Shown here: piece by piece, positions 32,778-43,000 of the stretch
Position numbering within the stretch: the first letter of the stretch is position 1
Layout of the letters: each line of letters begins with the position of its first letter
Origin: Coccinella septempunctata
Taxonomy: Eukaryota > Arthropoda > Insecta > Coleoptera > Coccinellidae
NCBI RefSeq assembly: GCF_907165205.1
Contig: NC_058190.1
Location: 15,260,001 to 15,324,000 of the forward strand
Reading direction: 5' to 3'
DNA: 64,000 bases
Translations under genes and position numbers: made by a program
The notes under the pieces: model-generated
What the model was told of the DNA's origin: nothing
The model's input: the letters and a program-made list of their open reading frames with translations, nothing else
The model's database searches: none

Positions 32778-35415
32778 CGAAAACCCGAGATAGAAGAAAT
32801 AATATCAGAGAGAAAACCTGATATTATAGCCTTACAGGAAACAAGAATACAACCAAATACGCGATTGAACATCATGAATTATGAGATATATAGATGTGAC
32901 AGAATCACAAACACTGGGGGAGGTGTTGCCTTACTGGTTAGACGAGATCTGAAACACTATTTTAAAGGAAGATCTGACGAGTCACAAATAGAAACAGAGA
33001 CGATTGTTGCTGAAATAAATCGACAAAGAGTCGAAGTCACATCGGCATATAAAAGACCCCCAAATAACTTATTGGAAGAAGAAATCAACAACTTACTGGA
33101 TGGAACAAACCCAAAAATCTGCATCGGAGATTTTAATTGCAAATCTCCAGAATGGAACAGCAGGATGGAAAACAGAAATGGCAGAAAACTGAAAGATCTC
33201 GCTGAAAAACATGAAGCTATCGTTATTGGACCTGAAGAACCAACGTACCTAGCATTCGGAAATGGATTACCAGATATAATTGATATCGCAATTATGAAAA
33301 ATATCACTAGAGAATTCTCGATAGAGACCTTGTGGGACGGAATCTCTAACCACAACCCCATCGAATTAACAATAGGAGAAGGGCCAAGAAGAGAACTAAT
33401 GCAAACAAGAGAATACACCTATTGGACTAAATATAGCCATCTGATACAATTGGAGGTAACAGAAATACCAACAATCAACACACCGGAAGACCTAGAAAGA
33501 GCAGTTGATGAACTAGAAAAGAATATACTATAATAGATGCTTACAAAAAGTGCACAAAGAAAATAACGAGACCAGCACCGATACATCCACACGGTGATAC
33601 ACCCAGAGAAATCAAAGATTTCATCAGGGAAAATCGGAGACTAAGAAAAACATACAGGCTCAACAAAACAGATATAAATAAGAGAAATCTAAACCGACAC
33701 AGCCAAGATCTAAAAAATGCCCTAAAGGAAATGAGAACAAATAGATGGAACAAAAGAGTTCAAAAACTAAATACTATCGATCATTCTGCATGGAAAATGC
33801 AAAAATGTCTGAGAAGAGAAAAGACTAAAATACCACCTCTCCACGGAGAAAGAGGAATGGCATATACGAATATCGATAAAGCAGAAGCACTGGCGGACTC
33901 GATCGAAAGAGAATCGAGAATAAATTACAGACCTGATGACGATAATGACGATCTGGAAGAACTAGTAGAGAACAACGAAGAAGAAATGGACGAACCACCA
34001 GTAGACGACAAAATAGAAAAACCAACTTCTCCATTTGAAATAAAAGAGGTAATCAGAAGCTTGAAAAATAGAAAAGCTCCCGGAAGTGATAAAATAACGA
34101 ATGCTATGTTGAAGAAATTACCTAGAAAAGGTATAGCTGCTCTCACAAATATTGCAAACGGTGTAATGAGGACTGAACACTATCCGGAAAAGTGGAAAAC
34201 TGCAAAAGTCATAGTGTTCAACAAACCAGGCAAAGATAAAAAATTCCCCCAAAACTACAGGCCGATAAGTTTATTGTCCGCCCTAGGAAAAGTAGTAGAA
34301 AGGGTAATCGCTAGGAGGCTTACAGAAGAAACTGAAAATCTGAATCTCATTCCAACAGAGCAATTCGGATTCAGAAGAGATCACTCAACTGAACAGCAAT
34401 TACTGAGACTCACAGAATACATAACAGAAGGATTCCAAAATAAACAAGCAACAGGTCTTGTACTACTAGATGTCGCCAGAGCATTCGACAGAGTATGGCA
34501 TGAAGGATTGATTTACAAAATGAGATATGCTGGATATTCAATGAAACTGTGCAAGTTGATTAGAAATTATTTGAGGAACAGAAGATTCTACGTGAAAGTG
34601 GAAGGAGAAAACTCCACAACCAGATATATGGAAGCAGGGGTGCCTCAAGGGTCAGTACTTGGGCCGTTACTGTATAACATTTATATTCACGATATACCAA
34701 AATCTCCAAGGACTATGCTGACACTATATGCCGACGACACAGGAATCGCAAGCCAGAACTCATAGAAGGAATATTACAAGAAGCTATAGATGAAATAAAT
34801 GACTGGTGTATTAAATGGAAAATAAAGCTCAACGGACAAAAGAGCCAAGCGATATTACTGCAGAAGAGGAGACTAAGAACTACAACAAATCTAGAGGTAC
34901 ATGGAGAAGAAATCGAATGGAAAAACGAAGCGAAATATTTAGGTATCACCCTAGACAAAGGTCTAACTTGGAGAAGCCATATCAAACAAGCCGTTGACAA
35001 AACCAAGGCAGCGATGAATATGCTCTACTCGCTGATAGGTAGAAAGATCCACATGTCAAATGAGACAAAATTGAAAATAATCAAAGCCGTTGCTAGACCG
35101 CAACTGACTTATGGATCAGGTGCTTGGGGATTCGCGGCAAAGAGCCATATACAAAAAATTCAGGCAACAGAAAACAAGCTACTACGATGTGCCATAGATG
35201 CGCCTTGGTTTGTCAGGAACAAACAGATATATCGAGATTTGAAGTGGGAAACCATCACCGAATTTATGAAGAGGAAAGCTGAAAAGTTATTCGAAACAGC
35301 GAAGGAACATCCAAACGAAGAACTCAGGAGACTAGTGGACTTCGATCCGGAGGAAGACAGAAGGAGAATGAGAATTTACAAAAGGAGACCGCGAGATCAA
35401 TTGAGGAGAGATTAA
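32778..35415 (+). pseudogene. Jockey ORF2: endonuclease and reverse transcriptase
   Basis: Endonuclease: NGVRTRKPEIEEII, LQETRI, GGGVALLVRRDL, IGDFNCKSPEWNS, DIIDIAIM and SNHNPIEL. First frameshift at about 33531. RT: NRKAPGSDKITNAML, AKVIVFNKPGKD, YRPISLLSALGKV, QFGFRRDHSTEQQ, VLLDVARAFDRVWH, GVPQGSVLGPLLYNIYIHDI and YADD at about 34731. Second frameshift at about 34755. The C-terminus runs LGITLDKGLTWRSHI, LTYGSGAWGFAAKSHI and ends RPRDQLRRD. The start is unclear: the ATG at about 32706 is out of frame with the endonuclease. Otherwise normal length for Jockey. Confidence 0.87.
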
Positions 35416-35832
35416 AATGAGTACGGAAACTTATTAAAACTATACTAAGAAGAGATATCCGAAATGGACGAACATGAATGTGCAAGAAGAAATTAACCGA
35501 TTAAGGGATAAATGGTTTATAGGCAAATGCCCGGAACCAATGTAAAGCAGGTTAGGTTTAGTGGGTCGCGAACTTGGTAGAGTGAGTAACCCCACAGTGT
35601 TCCCTAGAAATGGGTTCCTCTGGGCGAGAGATAGAGCCCCGTGTTTTTACGGTCGCAGATTCCCTCTGCTATAAATAAAAAAAAAAATTGTGACAGTTTG
35701 CGTGATTCTGTGCCTGTCCCGTGCTATTCGAGTCGTTCGGAAGTGTTTTGCTTGGACGAAAAATCGTCTGGATCAAATTTGAAATATTCTGTTAATGACT
35801 GGATTGTGCTTTTCCGCATTTCTGAACAATAA

Positions 35833-37340
35833 ACTATGTTGGTAATTTGCCAAGAATCTCTTAGTTGTTCATTCATAAATTTGGACTGTGTATTTCGACC
35901 GTTGTTCATATTCATTTATTCATCTAAGAAAGGCTTAAGAAGAGCATGGTGAGTGTGAAAACAAACATCATATATATTAATATGAAAATATAATGAAAAT
36001 GTAGGTATATTTGTTTCATATTTCAGGTCATTTTCTACTCATATATTGAAAAATTAGGGAGGATGGAAAACAAGTTGGAGGTTAATGTAGTCTCTAAAGA
36101 TGAATAATAGAAACGTGAAGGACCTGATGCTTTTGAAAGAATCCCAAGAAAGCAATTGCCTCAATTTCACTGGAAGACTTAGACCCTAGTATATCTGGTT
36201 ATTCATGTGGCTTGCCTCTCCACTGAAAAATCAATACAACTTTTCAGGAGAATAAACCTATGTAATTTTTGAGTAAAGGAGTAGAAAGGAGCAAGTTGAG
36301 CTACCTGGAGAGTTCTTCCTAAACCTAAAAGAATGACAAGGTTGAAGTATAAAAACAAATTCTAAAAAGCCTAATCTATAATATTCATTATTTGATATAT
36401 TACTAATGCTAAGTAAAACTATAAGTGTTTGTATGTAATATTATTGTTGAAATGAAAATAGTTCCATCCTTTCTAATATGGATTTATTGATAATAAGAAT
36501 TTTTCAATTAAAAATATGCAACTATGAGTATTTCTACTGAATTTAGCACCTGTTTCCATTTTATTGTATATTTAAGACAGATCTTTTCATAATAAATAAT
36601 CATAAACTGTTTCGGACTTCCTTGACGTCATCAAATGAAAGACACTCACGGACAGTTTATGAAAACTGTTGATTTCATTAACAATTGTTAATTTGAAAGT
36701 TTTAGAAAATAGAATGTTCATTATTTTTAACAAGAGTTGACTAATACAATCTGGCTAAATGAACAATTCACGTATAAAAGAACAAGTTCTAACTCATCAT
36801 ACTACTACCATACTTTTATTGTATGTTTTCACTTGCTTCTTTCTAATCTTCTTCTCAAAAATTATATTGGCTTGAGAAATTTTATCCCCATTTGATTTTT
36901 TCAGTAGAGATATCATTGTAAATGTATTGTCATGTGTATGAAAGACTTTTTTAAGGTACAGTCTATAGTAATACTCGAGGTACCAATGAAAGGTAAGGCA
37001 CATGAGCAACCAGATGTACTATAAGTAACATGTAACATAATTTACTATAGGAGCTTCTAGTGAAATAGATGCGTGTGACTTCATAGGATTCATTTTTGGT
37101 AGAAATAAAAATGTTAGGCACTGCATTCACCTTATAATTTTTTCTCAACCTCCCTCATTTTTCCCACATCTAAGAGGAAAAATGGACCTGAAAATATTAA
37201 ACAAATATAACCTACAAGTTCATTTTATTTTCAAATTAACATATTATGCTCGTTTTTATACTCACAATACTCCTTTTAATCTCTTCTTAGATGAATAACT
37301 CAATGCTAAAATCAGTCTGAACTCTGAACACACTGTTTAT
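35833..37340. other. Non-coding right half of the TIR element
   Basis: AT-rich with several short open frames and no recognisable domain. A plausible small intron (GTGAGTGTGAAAAC to CATATTTCAG, about 35950-36027) is the only gene-like sign. Confidence 0.4.
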
Positions 37341-37349
37341 ATGATCACT

Positions 37350-37403
37350 ATCGATATATATATCGATACTGTCGAGAAATATCGATACAATATATATCGA
37401 TAT
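37350..37403. promoter_or_regulatory. Cluster of four TATCGATA (DRE-like) sites
   Basis: TATCGATA occurs at 37350, 37362, 37381 and 37396. In flies this palindrome is the DREF-binding DNA replication-related element found at housekeeping promoters. Here it lies about 75 bp inside the right TIR of the 8-bp-TSD element. No downstream gene is clear, so promoter function is inferred. Confidence 0.4.
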
Positions 37404-37485
37404 TTTTTTCACGTTTGCCTATCCCTAAACGGTCGAAATCGACTATTGTCGCCACTGTGGTGTATAAAGTCACTGTAATTGATGT

Positions 37486-38460
37486 ATTTTGAACACCATA
37501 AGAGTAACAGTTTTCTTATCTATATCGTTATGTCTACAAGTGGGGCTGTGTCAATAATTGGTGCTTTTACCTTACCTCTCAACCCTTCTAAGTACAGGTA
37601 CTTGACGATGGCCCGATACTCCAATTTTTAGATTTTTACAATTTCGGTTTACATCTTCTTTCTTTCAATTTATTGCATCACTCTGTTTTACTTTTTTGAC
37701 CTCAAACTTCACATTGACACTTCTAATGAGTTATTGTTCGTTGCTATGGTAAGGCAATATATTTTTTTATGCATGGAACTGATCTAGGCTAACTAGATGT
37801 CAATACATCCTCGTAGAAATGAACTGTTTCTTCCGACCACAGGAATCTACTGTGAATATTTGCACGAGTCAAAGACTCATACCCTATATACATTTCCATA
37901 ATAATGTATGAAATAGAATAAGGCAATCCGCACACGGGACGTCGGCAATGCTACGCGTGAGAGATACGTCGAGTTAGTTCGTAACGGCGCTCGTCTTCCA
38001 ATCGTCAGACCACCACTATGGAAGTGAGTCGTCAAGTAGTAGTGATAATGAAGATATGATATATTCTTTTGAAAAAGAGTGTTACAAACTTTCACAATCT
38101 GAAAAACAATGAAGCGGGTGTAAAGAAATGGCAACAAGAGACAGATCCTAAAAACCCGTTCCTCGTTCCAGATCTCAGTGTAAGCAGAGGAAAAATGTCA
38201 ACGGGGTACCATACATATCTTCGTATGATACATGAAAAAACAGAGATAAAAACCTCAGAAAAAACTCTCTGTTTGCCCGTATAAGTGTAATGATGGTGTA
38301 TTTGTGTAAAGAATGAGCTGTAATTATTATATTGAAGGACATCTTCTTCATATGACAAAATCCAAAAACTTCCTCCCATTCTTTCTACTATGATGGTTGA
38401 CGAAGAATAATCTGAAAACAAAAAAGAAAGAAAAAAAAACGAGAGGGGTATTGAATTTTA
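37486..38460. other. Unique-looking DNA, no gene recognised
   Basis: Mostly AT-rich. A more GC-rich patch at 37925-38035 leads into a short open frame with a serine/acidic run (GSESSSSSDNEDM, about 38020-38115) that stops at 38111. An overlapping frame stays open to 38284. Neither resembles a family I know. Confidence 0.35.
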
Positions 38461-38464
38461 CATT

Positions 38465-38650
38465 ACTCATTGAATAATTTTGAAATTTGTAACCCATCTC
38501 AAAAAAGAATCGGTCACCGAATGAATACTTTCGAAACCACCCTGAAAATTATATTTTCTACAACTCTTCACCAAGTGGTCTATAGTTTCTTCTTCTGCAC
38601 CACACTCACATCTTGTTACTACATCACTACTACACTACCAGAGCATAAAA
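38465..38650 (-). pseudogene. LINE ORF2 C-terminal remnant (zinc-binding end)
   Basis: The minus strand reads CECGAEEETIDHLVKSC, the C-x-C-x7-H-x4-C zinc pattern at the end of many non-LTR retrotransposon ORF2 proteins, then NFQGGFESIHSVTDSFLRWV. About 55 residues; upstream ORF2 is missing. Clade not resolved. Confidence 0.6.
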
Positions 38651-38689
38651 AAAAACTGACATAAATCACGAAAAATTGGTTTATTCGTA

Positions 38690-39116
38690 CCAAAATTGGA
38701 AGATACTCTTAATTCTAGCCATTTATATGATATTCCCATTTTTTTAGAATTTTTTTCGTTTTTATAGTGTTGCACTACCTTCCTGAGGTGTATACTTTTA
38801 GACCAAAGAGCAAAAATTCAGGAAAAACTCAACGTGCCGAATATATTCCGCATCTTGTCGATAAATACTTCTCTATAAAGTTTACCTCAACATAGAGTGC
38901 AAAATAACTTAATAGTGATAGATCATAAAAAATTGGGTAATTCACAAAAGAGGATACGTGGTATTGTGTATTCTCTTGGCTTAATGGAACAAAAAGCAAA
39001 ACCAACTCGATTTATCTGCCGAGGTTTCGTCAAATTTATTGACATCGGTCAAGATTACCTTATAATTATGTGAATAGATAAAAAAAAATTCTATTTAACG
39101 AATGAATCACTTTCAG
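38690..39116. other. AT-rich interval upstream of the disintegrin exon
   Basis: No gene or repeat recognised. It ends with an acceptor-like CACTTTCAG directly before the exon, so it may be intron. Confidence 0.4.
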
Positions 39117-39310
39117 GTATCACCGAGAAGGGAGAGGAATGCGATTGTGGTGCGAAATATTTATGTCAGTCAACGGACCCATGTTGCATTCCAAGTGGCA
39201 TGAATGGTGGTTGTAACATAAATAGAGCAGCTGGTCATGAATGTCACCCATCTCAAGGTTTCTGTTGTACATCTGGCTGCAAATATGAAAATTTAAAAAA
39301 AATTGGTGTG
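39117..39310 (+). CDS. Single exon of an ADAM10/Kuzbanian-like disintegrin domain
   Basis: The exon is bounded by TTTCAG (ending 39116) and GTGAGT (39311) and is open for 64 codons. Its cysteine spacing is that of a disintegrin module: EKGEECDCG, then CQSTDPCC, then a loop, then CHPSQGFCCTSGCKYEN. The phrase SPSQG/HPSQG-CCT before the last cysteines is typical of ADAM10 rather than other ADAMs. ADAM10 is a membrane metalloprotease that sheds Notch and other receptors. I found no metalloprotease exon (HExxHxxGxxH) in the window, nor a convincing next exon, so this is either one exon of a gene with huge introns or an orphan duplicate. It is the only host-gene-like coding piece here. Confidence 0.7.
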
Positions 39311-39579
39311 GTGAGTTCGAACTTCAACATCACTTACATAAATAAATCATAGCAAAACGAAAAACTTAATAATGATGTTCAGTCGTGAATCTTAGGTTTC
39401 CTAACTCGAGTTCGTGAGAAATTTTTGTCCCGATTGCTGGCGACAGAAATTCTGCGGCGCAGAAAACAAACTTTTTGATACACAAAAATACAATAATTTC
39501 ATTGCTCCGAAAGGTTTTAAAAACAAAGCAATTCTTTGATGTATCGCCGCAGTTATCTTTTGGATTTTCGAAAAAAAAT
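39311..39579. other. Interval between exon and foldback element
   Basis: AT-rich, nothing recognised; may be intron following the disintegrin exon. Confidence 0.35.
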
Positions 39580-40345
39580 TTTTGTGCTGAATTGTGCTAG
39601 GTTTGTGCTGCTTTGTGCCTTTGAAATTTTTTCTTTATTCCACACAGTTCTCAAAATGTATTGAATGGGCCAGCCCAGCAATTTTTGTGCTGAATTGTGC
39701 TAGGTTTGTGCTACTTTGTGCCGTTGAAATTTTTTCTCTATTCTACATGGTTCCCAAAATATTTCACAAAATGTATTGAATGGGCCAGCCCAGCACTTAT
39801 CGAAAAAATTAGTTTTGGTAACTGAAACAGGTTGTGCTATGTACAGGGTTGTGCCGTTCGAATTTTTGCGAAAGTGCCTCTTATCTCCCGGAAAATCGAA
39901 AATGAAGAAAAAAGTTAGCCCAGCACTTTTGTTTTTTCTTCTCAAAAATTAGTGGAAAAATCTCAAGATTTCTCGGAAAATCCAACAAATTTTCTAAAAA
40001 ATATTTACGGTATAAGTCAGCACAAATGTAGCACAAATTTTTCCACTCATTTTTGAGAAAAAAAAAAGGGCTGGGCTAACTTTTTTCTTCATATTCTATT
40101 TTCTGAGAGATAAGAGGGACTTTCGCAAAAATTCGAACGACACAACACTGTACATAGCACAACCTGTTTCAGTTACCAAAACTAATTTTTTCGATAAGTG
40201 CTGGGCTGGCCCATTCAATACATTTTGTGAAATATTTTGGGAACCATGTAGAATAGAGAAAAAATTTCAACGGCACAAAGTAGCACAAACCTAGCACAAT
40301 TGTGCTGAATTCAGCACAAATTTTTTTTCATCTAAAAGTGCTGGG
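39580..40345. repeat. Foldback element: long imperfect palindrome
   Basis: The left arm (about 39670-39965) and right arm (about 40015-40330) are inverted copies separated by about 50 bp. Shared blocks include GTGCTGGGCTGGCCCATTC, GTTTCAGTTACCAAAAC and TAGCACAAACCTAGCACAA. The left side also has a direct duplication of about 100 bp (39585-39680 against 39681-39800). Many GTGCT/AGCAC words. No coding capacity and no clear TSD. Probably a non-autonomous foldback MITE. Confidence 0.75.
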
Positions 40346-40820
40346 CCAACTTCACACACATCCCAGTTAGTGTGCAGTGCGTTGTGATTTCTCTATCAAC
40401 CAGGTAATAGCCATGAAACTTGTGCAGAAGTAAGGGTAATTCCCTGTTTCCCTTTCCTTTGGAACCCTTTTCTGCCACCAGACCAGTGGAAATTCGCCAA
40501 AGTTTCTTCTTCAGCCCGTTGGGGTAAGTAATTGCATTTTCACATTATTTCACAATAATAAAATCATCCGAAATTGATCGCAAACGCTTTGCGAAGTTAG
40601 ATGAGAAGTTAGATGAGTTCATTAGTAATTTCGATATTAGCATTGAGTATTAAACCCACCTAGAGGAACAACGCGGTTCAAAGAAATGAAGCCAAAATAA
40701 AATGAGCTGTAGTTCCTTCTCCGGTACGTAGGGGCGCAGCTGTGCCTCGAAGAACTGAAATTTTTCACCCTAGCATCTGGCAATGGGTGACTGAACTATT
40801 AGGCGATGTTTCATGAATAG
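40346..40820. other. Interval between foldback element and Foldback/NOF element
   Basis: No gene recognised. A short open stretch at about 40414-40508 is bounded by CAG and GTAAGT but resembles no family. The Foldback TSD begins at 40821. Confidence 0.35.
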
Positions 40821-40829
40821 GCTAGACGT

Positions 40830-42530
40830 AGCTATGTGAAGCTGGCACCCCCAAATGCGAATTTTGAAACACAAATTTCAGGGTCGTTTGTCCATCGTAG
40901 GTCCACGTTTGTCCACCTTTTTTTTTCATTTGTCCAGGCACCGTTTGAGAGATATGGGAAAAAACTTTTTTCGGTGCATTTTCTGAGCAGCACCCCCAAA
41001 TTGTAAAAACGTTTTTTTGATGGTACAGATCGTTTGTCCAACGTAAGTCCACTTTTGTCCACCCAATTTTTTCATTTGTCCACCCACAGAACCGTAGAAA
41101 TCGACCTTTTAAAATTTTGGAAAGTGTGAAGTTGGCACCCTCAAATGAAAATTTTTGAACCAAAATTTCAGGGTCGTTTGTCCATCGTAGGTCCATGTTT
41201 GTCCACCCAATTTTTTCATTTGTCCACCCACAGAACCGTAGAAATCGACCTTTTAAAATTTTGGAAAGTGTGAAGTTGGCACCCCCAAATGAAAATTTTT
41301 GAACCAAAATTTCAGGGTCGTTTGTCCATCGTAGGTCCATGTTTGTCCACCTTTTTTCTTCATTTGTCCAGGCACCGTTTGAGAGATATGGAAAAAGAAG
41401 TTGTTGCGGTGCATTTTCTGAGCAGCTCACCCAAATTGCGAAAACGTGTTTTTTATGGTAGAGATCGTTTGTCCAACGTTAGTTTACTTTTGTCCACCAA
41501 ATTCTTTCATTTGTCCACCCACAGAACCATAGAAATCAATCTTTGAAAATTTTGGAAAGTGTGAATTTGGCACCCCCAAATGAAGATTTTTGAACCAAAA
41601 TTTCAGGGTCGTTTGTCCATCGTAGGTCCATGTTTGTCCACCTTTTTCTTTCATTTGTCCAGGCACCGTTGGAGAGATATGGAAAAAGAAGTTGTTGCGG
41701 TGCATTTTCTGAGCAGCTCACCCAAATTGCAAAACCGTGTTTTTCATGGTAGAGATCGTTTGTCCAACGTTAGTTCACTTTTGTCCACCAAATTCTTTCT
41801 TTTGTCCACCCACAGAACCATAGAAATCAATCTTTGAAAATTTTGGAAAGTGTGAAGTTGGCACCCCCAAATGAAAATTTTTTAACTAAAATTTCAGGGT
41901 GGTTTGTCCATCGTAGGTCGATGTTTGTCCACTTTTTTTTTTCATTTGTCCAGGCACCGTTTGAGAAATATTGAAAAAGAAGTTGTTGTGGCGCATTTTC
42001 TGAGCAGCTCACCCAAATTGCGAAAACGTGTTTTTTATGGTAAAGATCGTTTGTCCAACGTTAGTCCACTTTTGTCCACCAAATTTTGTCATTTGTCCAC
42101 CCACAGAACCATAGAAATCAATCTTTGAAACTTTTGGATGAAAGTGTGAAGCTGAAACCTCAAATGCGAATTTTGAAACCAAAATTTCAGGGTTGTTTGT
42201 CCATCGTAGGTCTGTTTGTCCACCTTTTTTTCATTTATCTAGGGAGCGTATGAGAGATATAAAAAAGGGAATTTTTCCATTGCATTTTCTGAGCAGTTCC
42301 ACCCTATTGCGGGAAAGCCTTTTCCGCAATTCCACTACAATCTAGGCAATTATTCGATTCGTTCACTCGCAGAACCATAAAAATAAATAAAAAAAAGTGT
42401 TATATTGGCATCACATAATGCAAATTTTCGAAAAAAAACATTCAGGTTCGTTTGTCTTTCGCTGATTCATGTTTGTACATCGAAAATTCATTTGCAGTTG
42501 TATAGACTCCATTAGCAAGATGGGATGAAA
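40830..42530. repeat. Left arm of Foldback element (tandem 291-bp units)
   Basis: The block GAAGTTGGCACCCCCAAATG and its variants start near 40840, 41131, 41272, 41563, 41855, 42147 and 42405, giving steps of about 291, 141, 291, 292, 292 and 258. Each unit contains several TTTGTCCA words. The 141-bp step is a half unit. Open frames here (GGQTWTYDGQTT-like on the minus strand) come from the repeat and are not genes. The arm is 873 bp longer than the right arm. Confidence 0.9.
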
Positions 42531-43000
42531 AATTGATTAATCAAAATTCTTCGTTGACTATTCCTAAAATGCTAAAGAATATTTTTTACCAAATGAATCG
42601 TTCGTTCACGTCACGTTTGTCCAATCAAAATTTTCATTGTTTCATATGCGTTATTGATAAAAAAAGCAAATATTTTCTTTTTATTCGTAATTTTACCAAC
42701 AACTGCGAATTCATTGAGAATAACGTTGTTGCATCGCGGGTCATATTTGTTGGCGAATTTCTTCAGTTGTCCAGGTACCATTCGCAAATGGAATGGAATG
42801 TAATGTAATGGTAAGAAAACCAATTAGGTTGTCTATCAAAGTCCTTCATCAGACAATTCAAAAATTGCAAATAAGGATTTGTTGATGTTTTTCAATTTAT
42901 GGGGAATGTATGGATAAATAATTTGATCATCTGTTTTCATTTCTATTATTTATTTGGAACAAAAAATATGGACAAGACTACGAGTAGCTACATTAATTTA
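42531..43000. other. Inner spacer of the Foldback element, 3' of its gene
   Basis: AT-rich, between the left arm and the transposase stop. The short plus-strand open frame at 42533-42808 has no recognisable content and is likely chance. Confidence 0.45.

Larger units (their letters stand above)
30868..35687 (+). mobile_element. Full-length Jockey-clade LINE with poly(A) and 8-bp TSD
   Basis: The 4.8-kb element has a 5' UTR (30868-31279), ORF1, ORF2, a 3' UTR and an A-rich tail (35671-35687). The TSD TTGTGACA is at 30860-30867 and 35688-35695. Clade call rests on the ORF2 motifs GVPQGSVLGPLLYNIYIHDI and LYADDTGIA, and on the poly(A) tail. The 3' UTR includes CCTCTGGGCGAGAGATAGAG before the tail. 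It landed inside the 54-residue ORF of the TIR element. ORF1 is intact; ORF2 has two frameshifts. Confidence 0.92.
30840..35832 (+). pseudogene. 54-residue ORF of the TIR element, split by a Jockey LINE
   Basis: ATG at 30840 (TTAAATGGCGG) opens a frame that runs to 30867. It is then interrupted by the LINE and continues at 35696-35832. Joining at the TSD leaves an exact frame of 54 codons plus TAA. The peptide starts MADYVYICDSL and ends WIVLFRISEQ; cysteine appears at positions 8, 19 and 28. I recognise no family. It may be a first exon or an upstream coding fragment captured by the element. Confidence 0.45.
30765..37477. mobile_element. TIR element of unknown superfamily with 8-bp TSD
   Basis: Ends are inverted over about 35 bp with two mismatches, starting TACAGTGACTT and including ACCACAGTGGCGACAATAG. 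Both sides carry ATTGATGT (30757-30764 and 37478-37485). The inserted Jockey LINE accounts for 4828 bp (with TSD), leaving about 1.9 kb. An 8-bp TSD fits hAT or P-type elements, but the terminus is not a clear match to either. Coding signal is limited to a 54-residue ORF near the left end (split by the LINE). A possible intron follows (GTGAGT at about 35950, CAG at about 36027). The right part, 36030-37340, shows no recognisable protein. Near the right TIR there is a cluster of four TATCGATA sites. No transposase seen. Confidence 0.75.

Noticed and set aside
32957..33418. 153-residue minus-strand frame
   Set aside because: Antisense to the Jockey endonuclease.
37877..38284. Overlapping open frames on both strands
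   Set aside because: No domain, short, and overlapping on opposite strands; only the serine/acidic run was noted.
40414..40515. Possible next exon after the disintegrin exon (CAG...GTAAGT, open)
   Set aside because: The translated sequence lacks the cysteine pattern expected after the disintegrin module.
40822..42128. Several open frames of 60-200 codons with repeated WTND/GGQTW phrases in the Foldback arms
   Set aside because: They are produced by the tandem repeat unit in every frame and recur inverted in the right arm.
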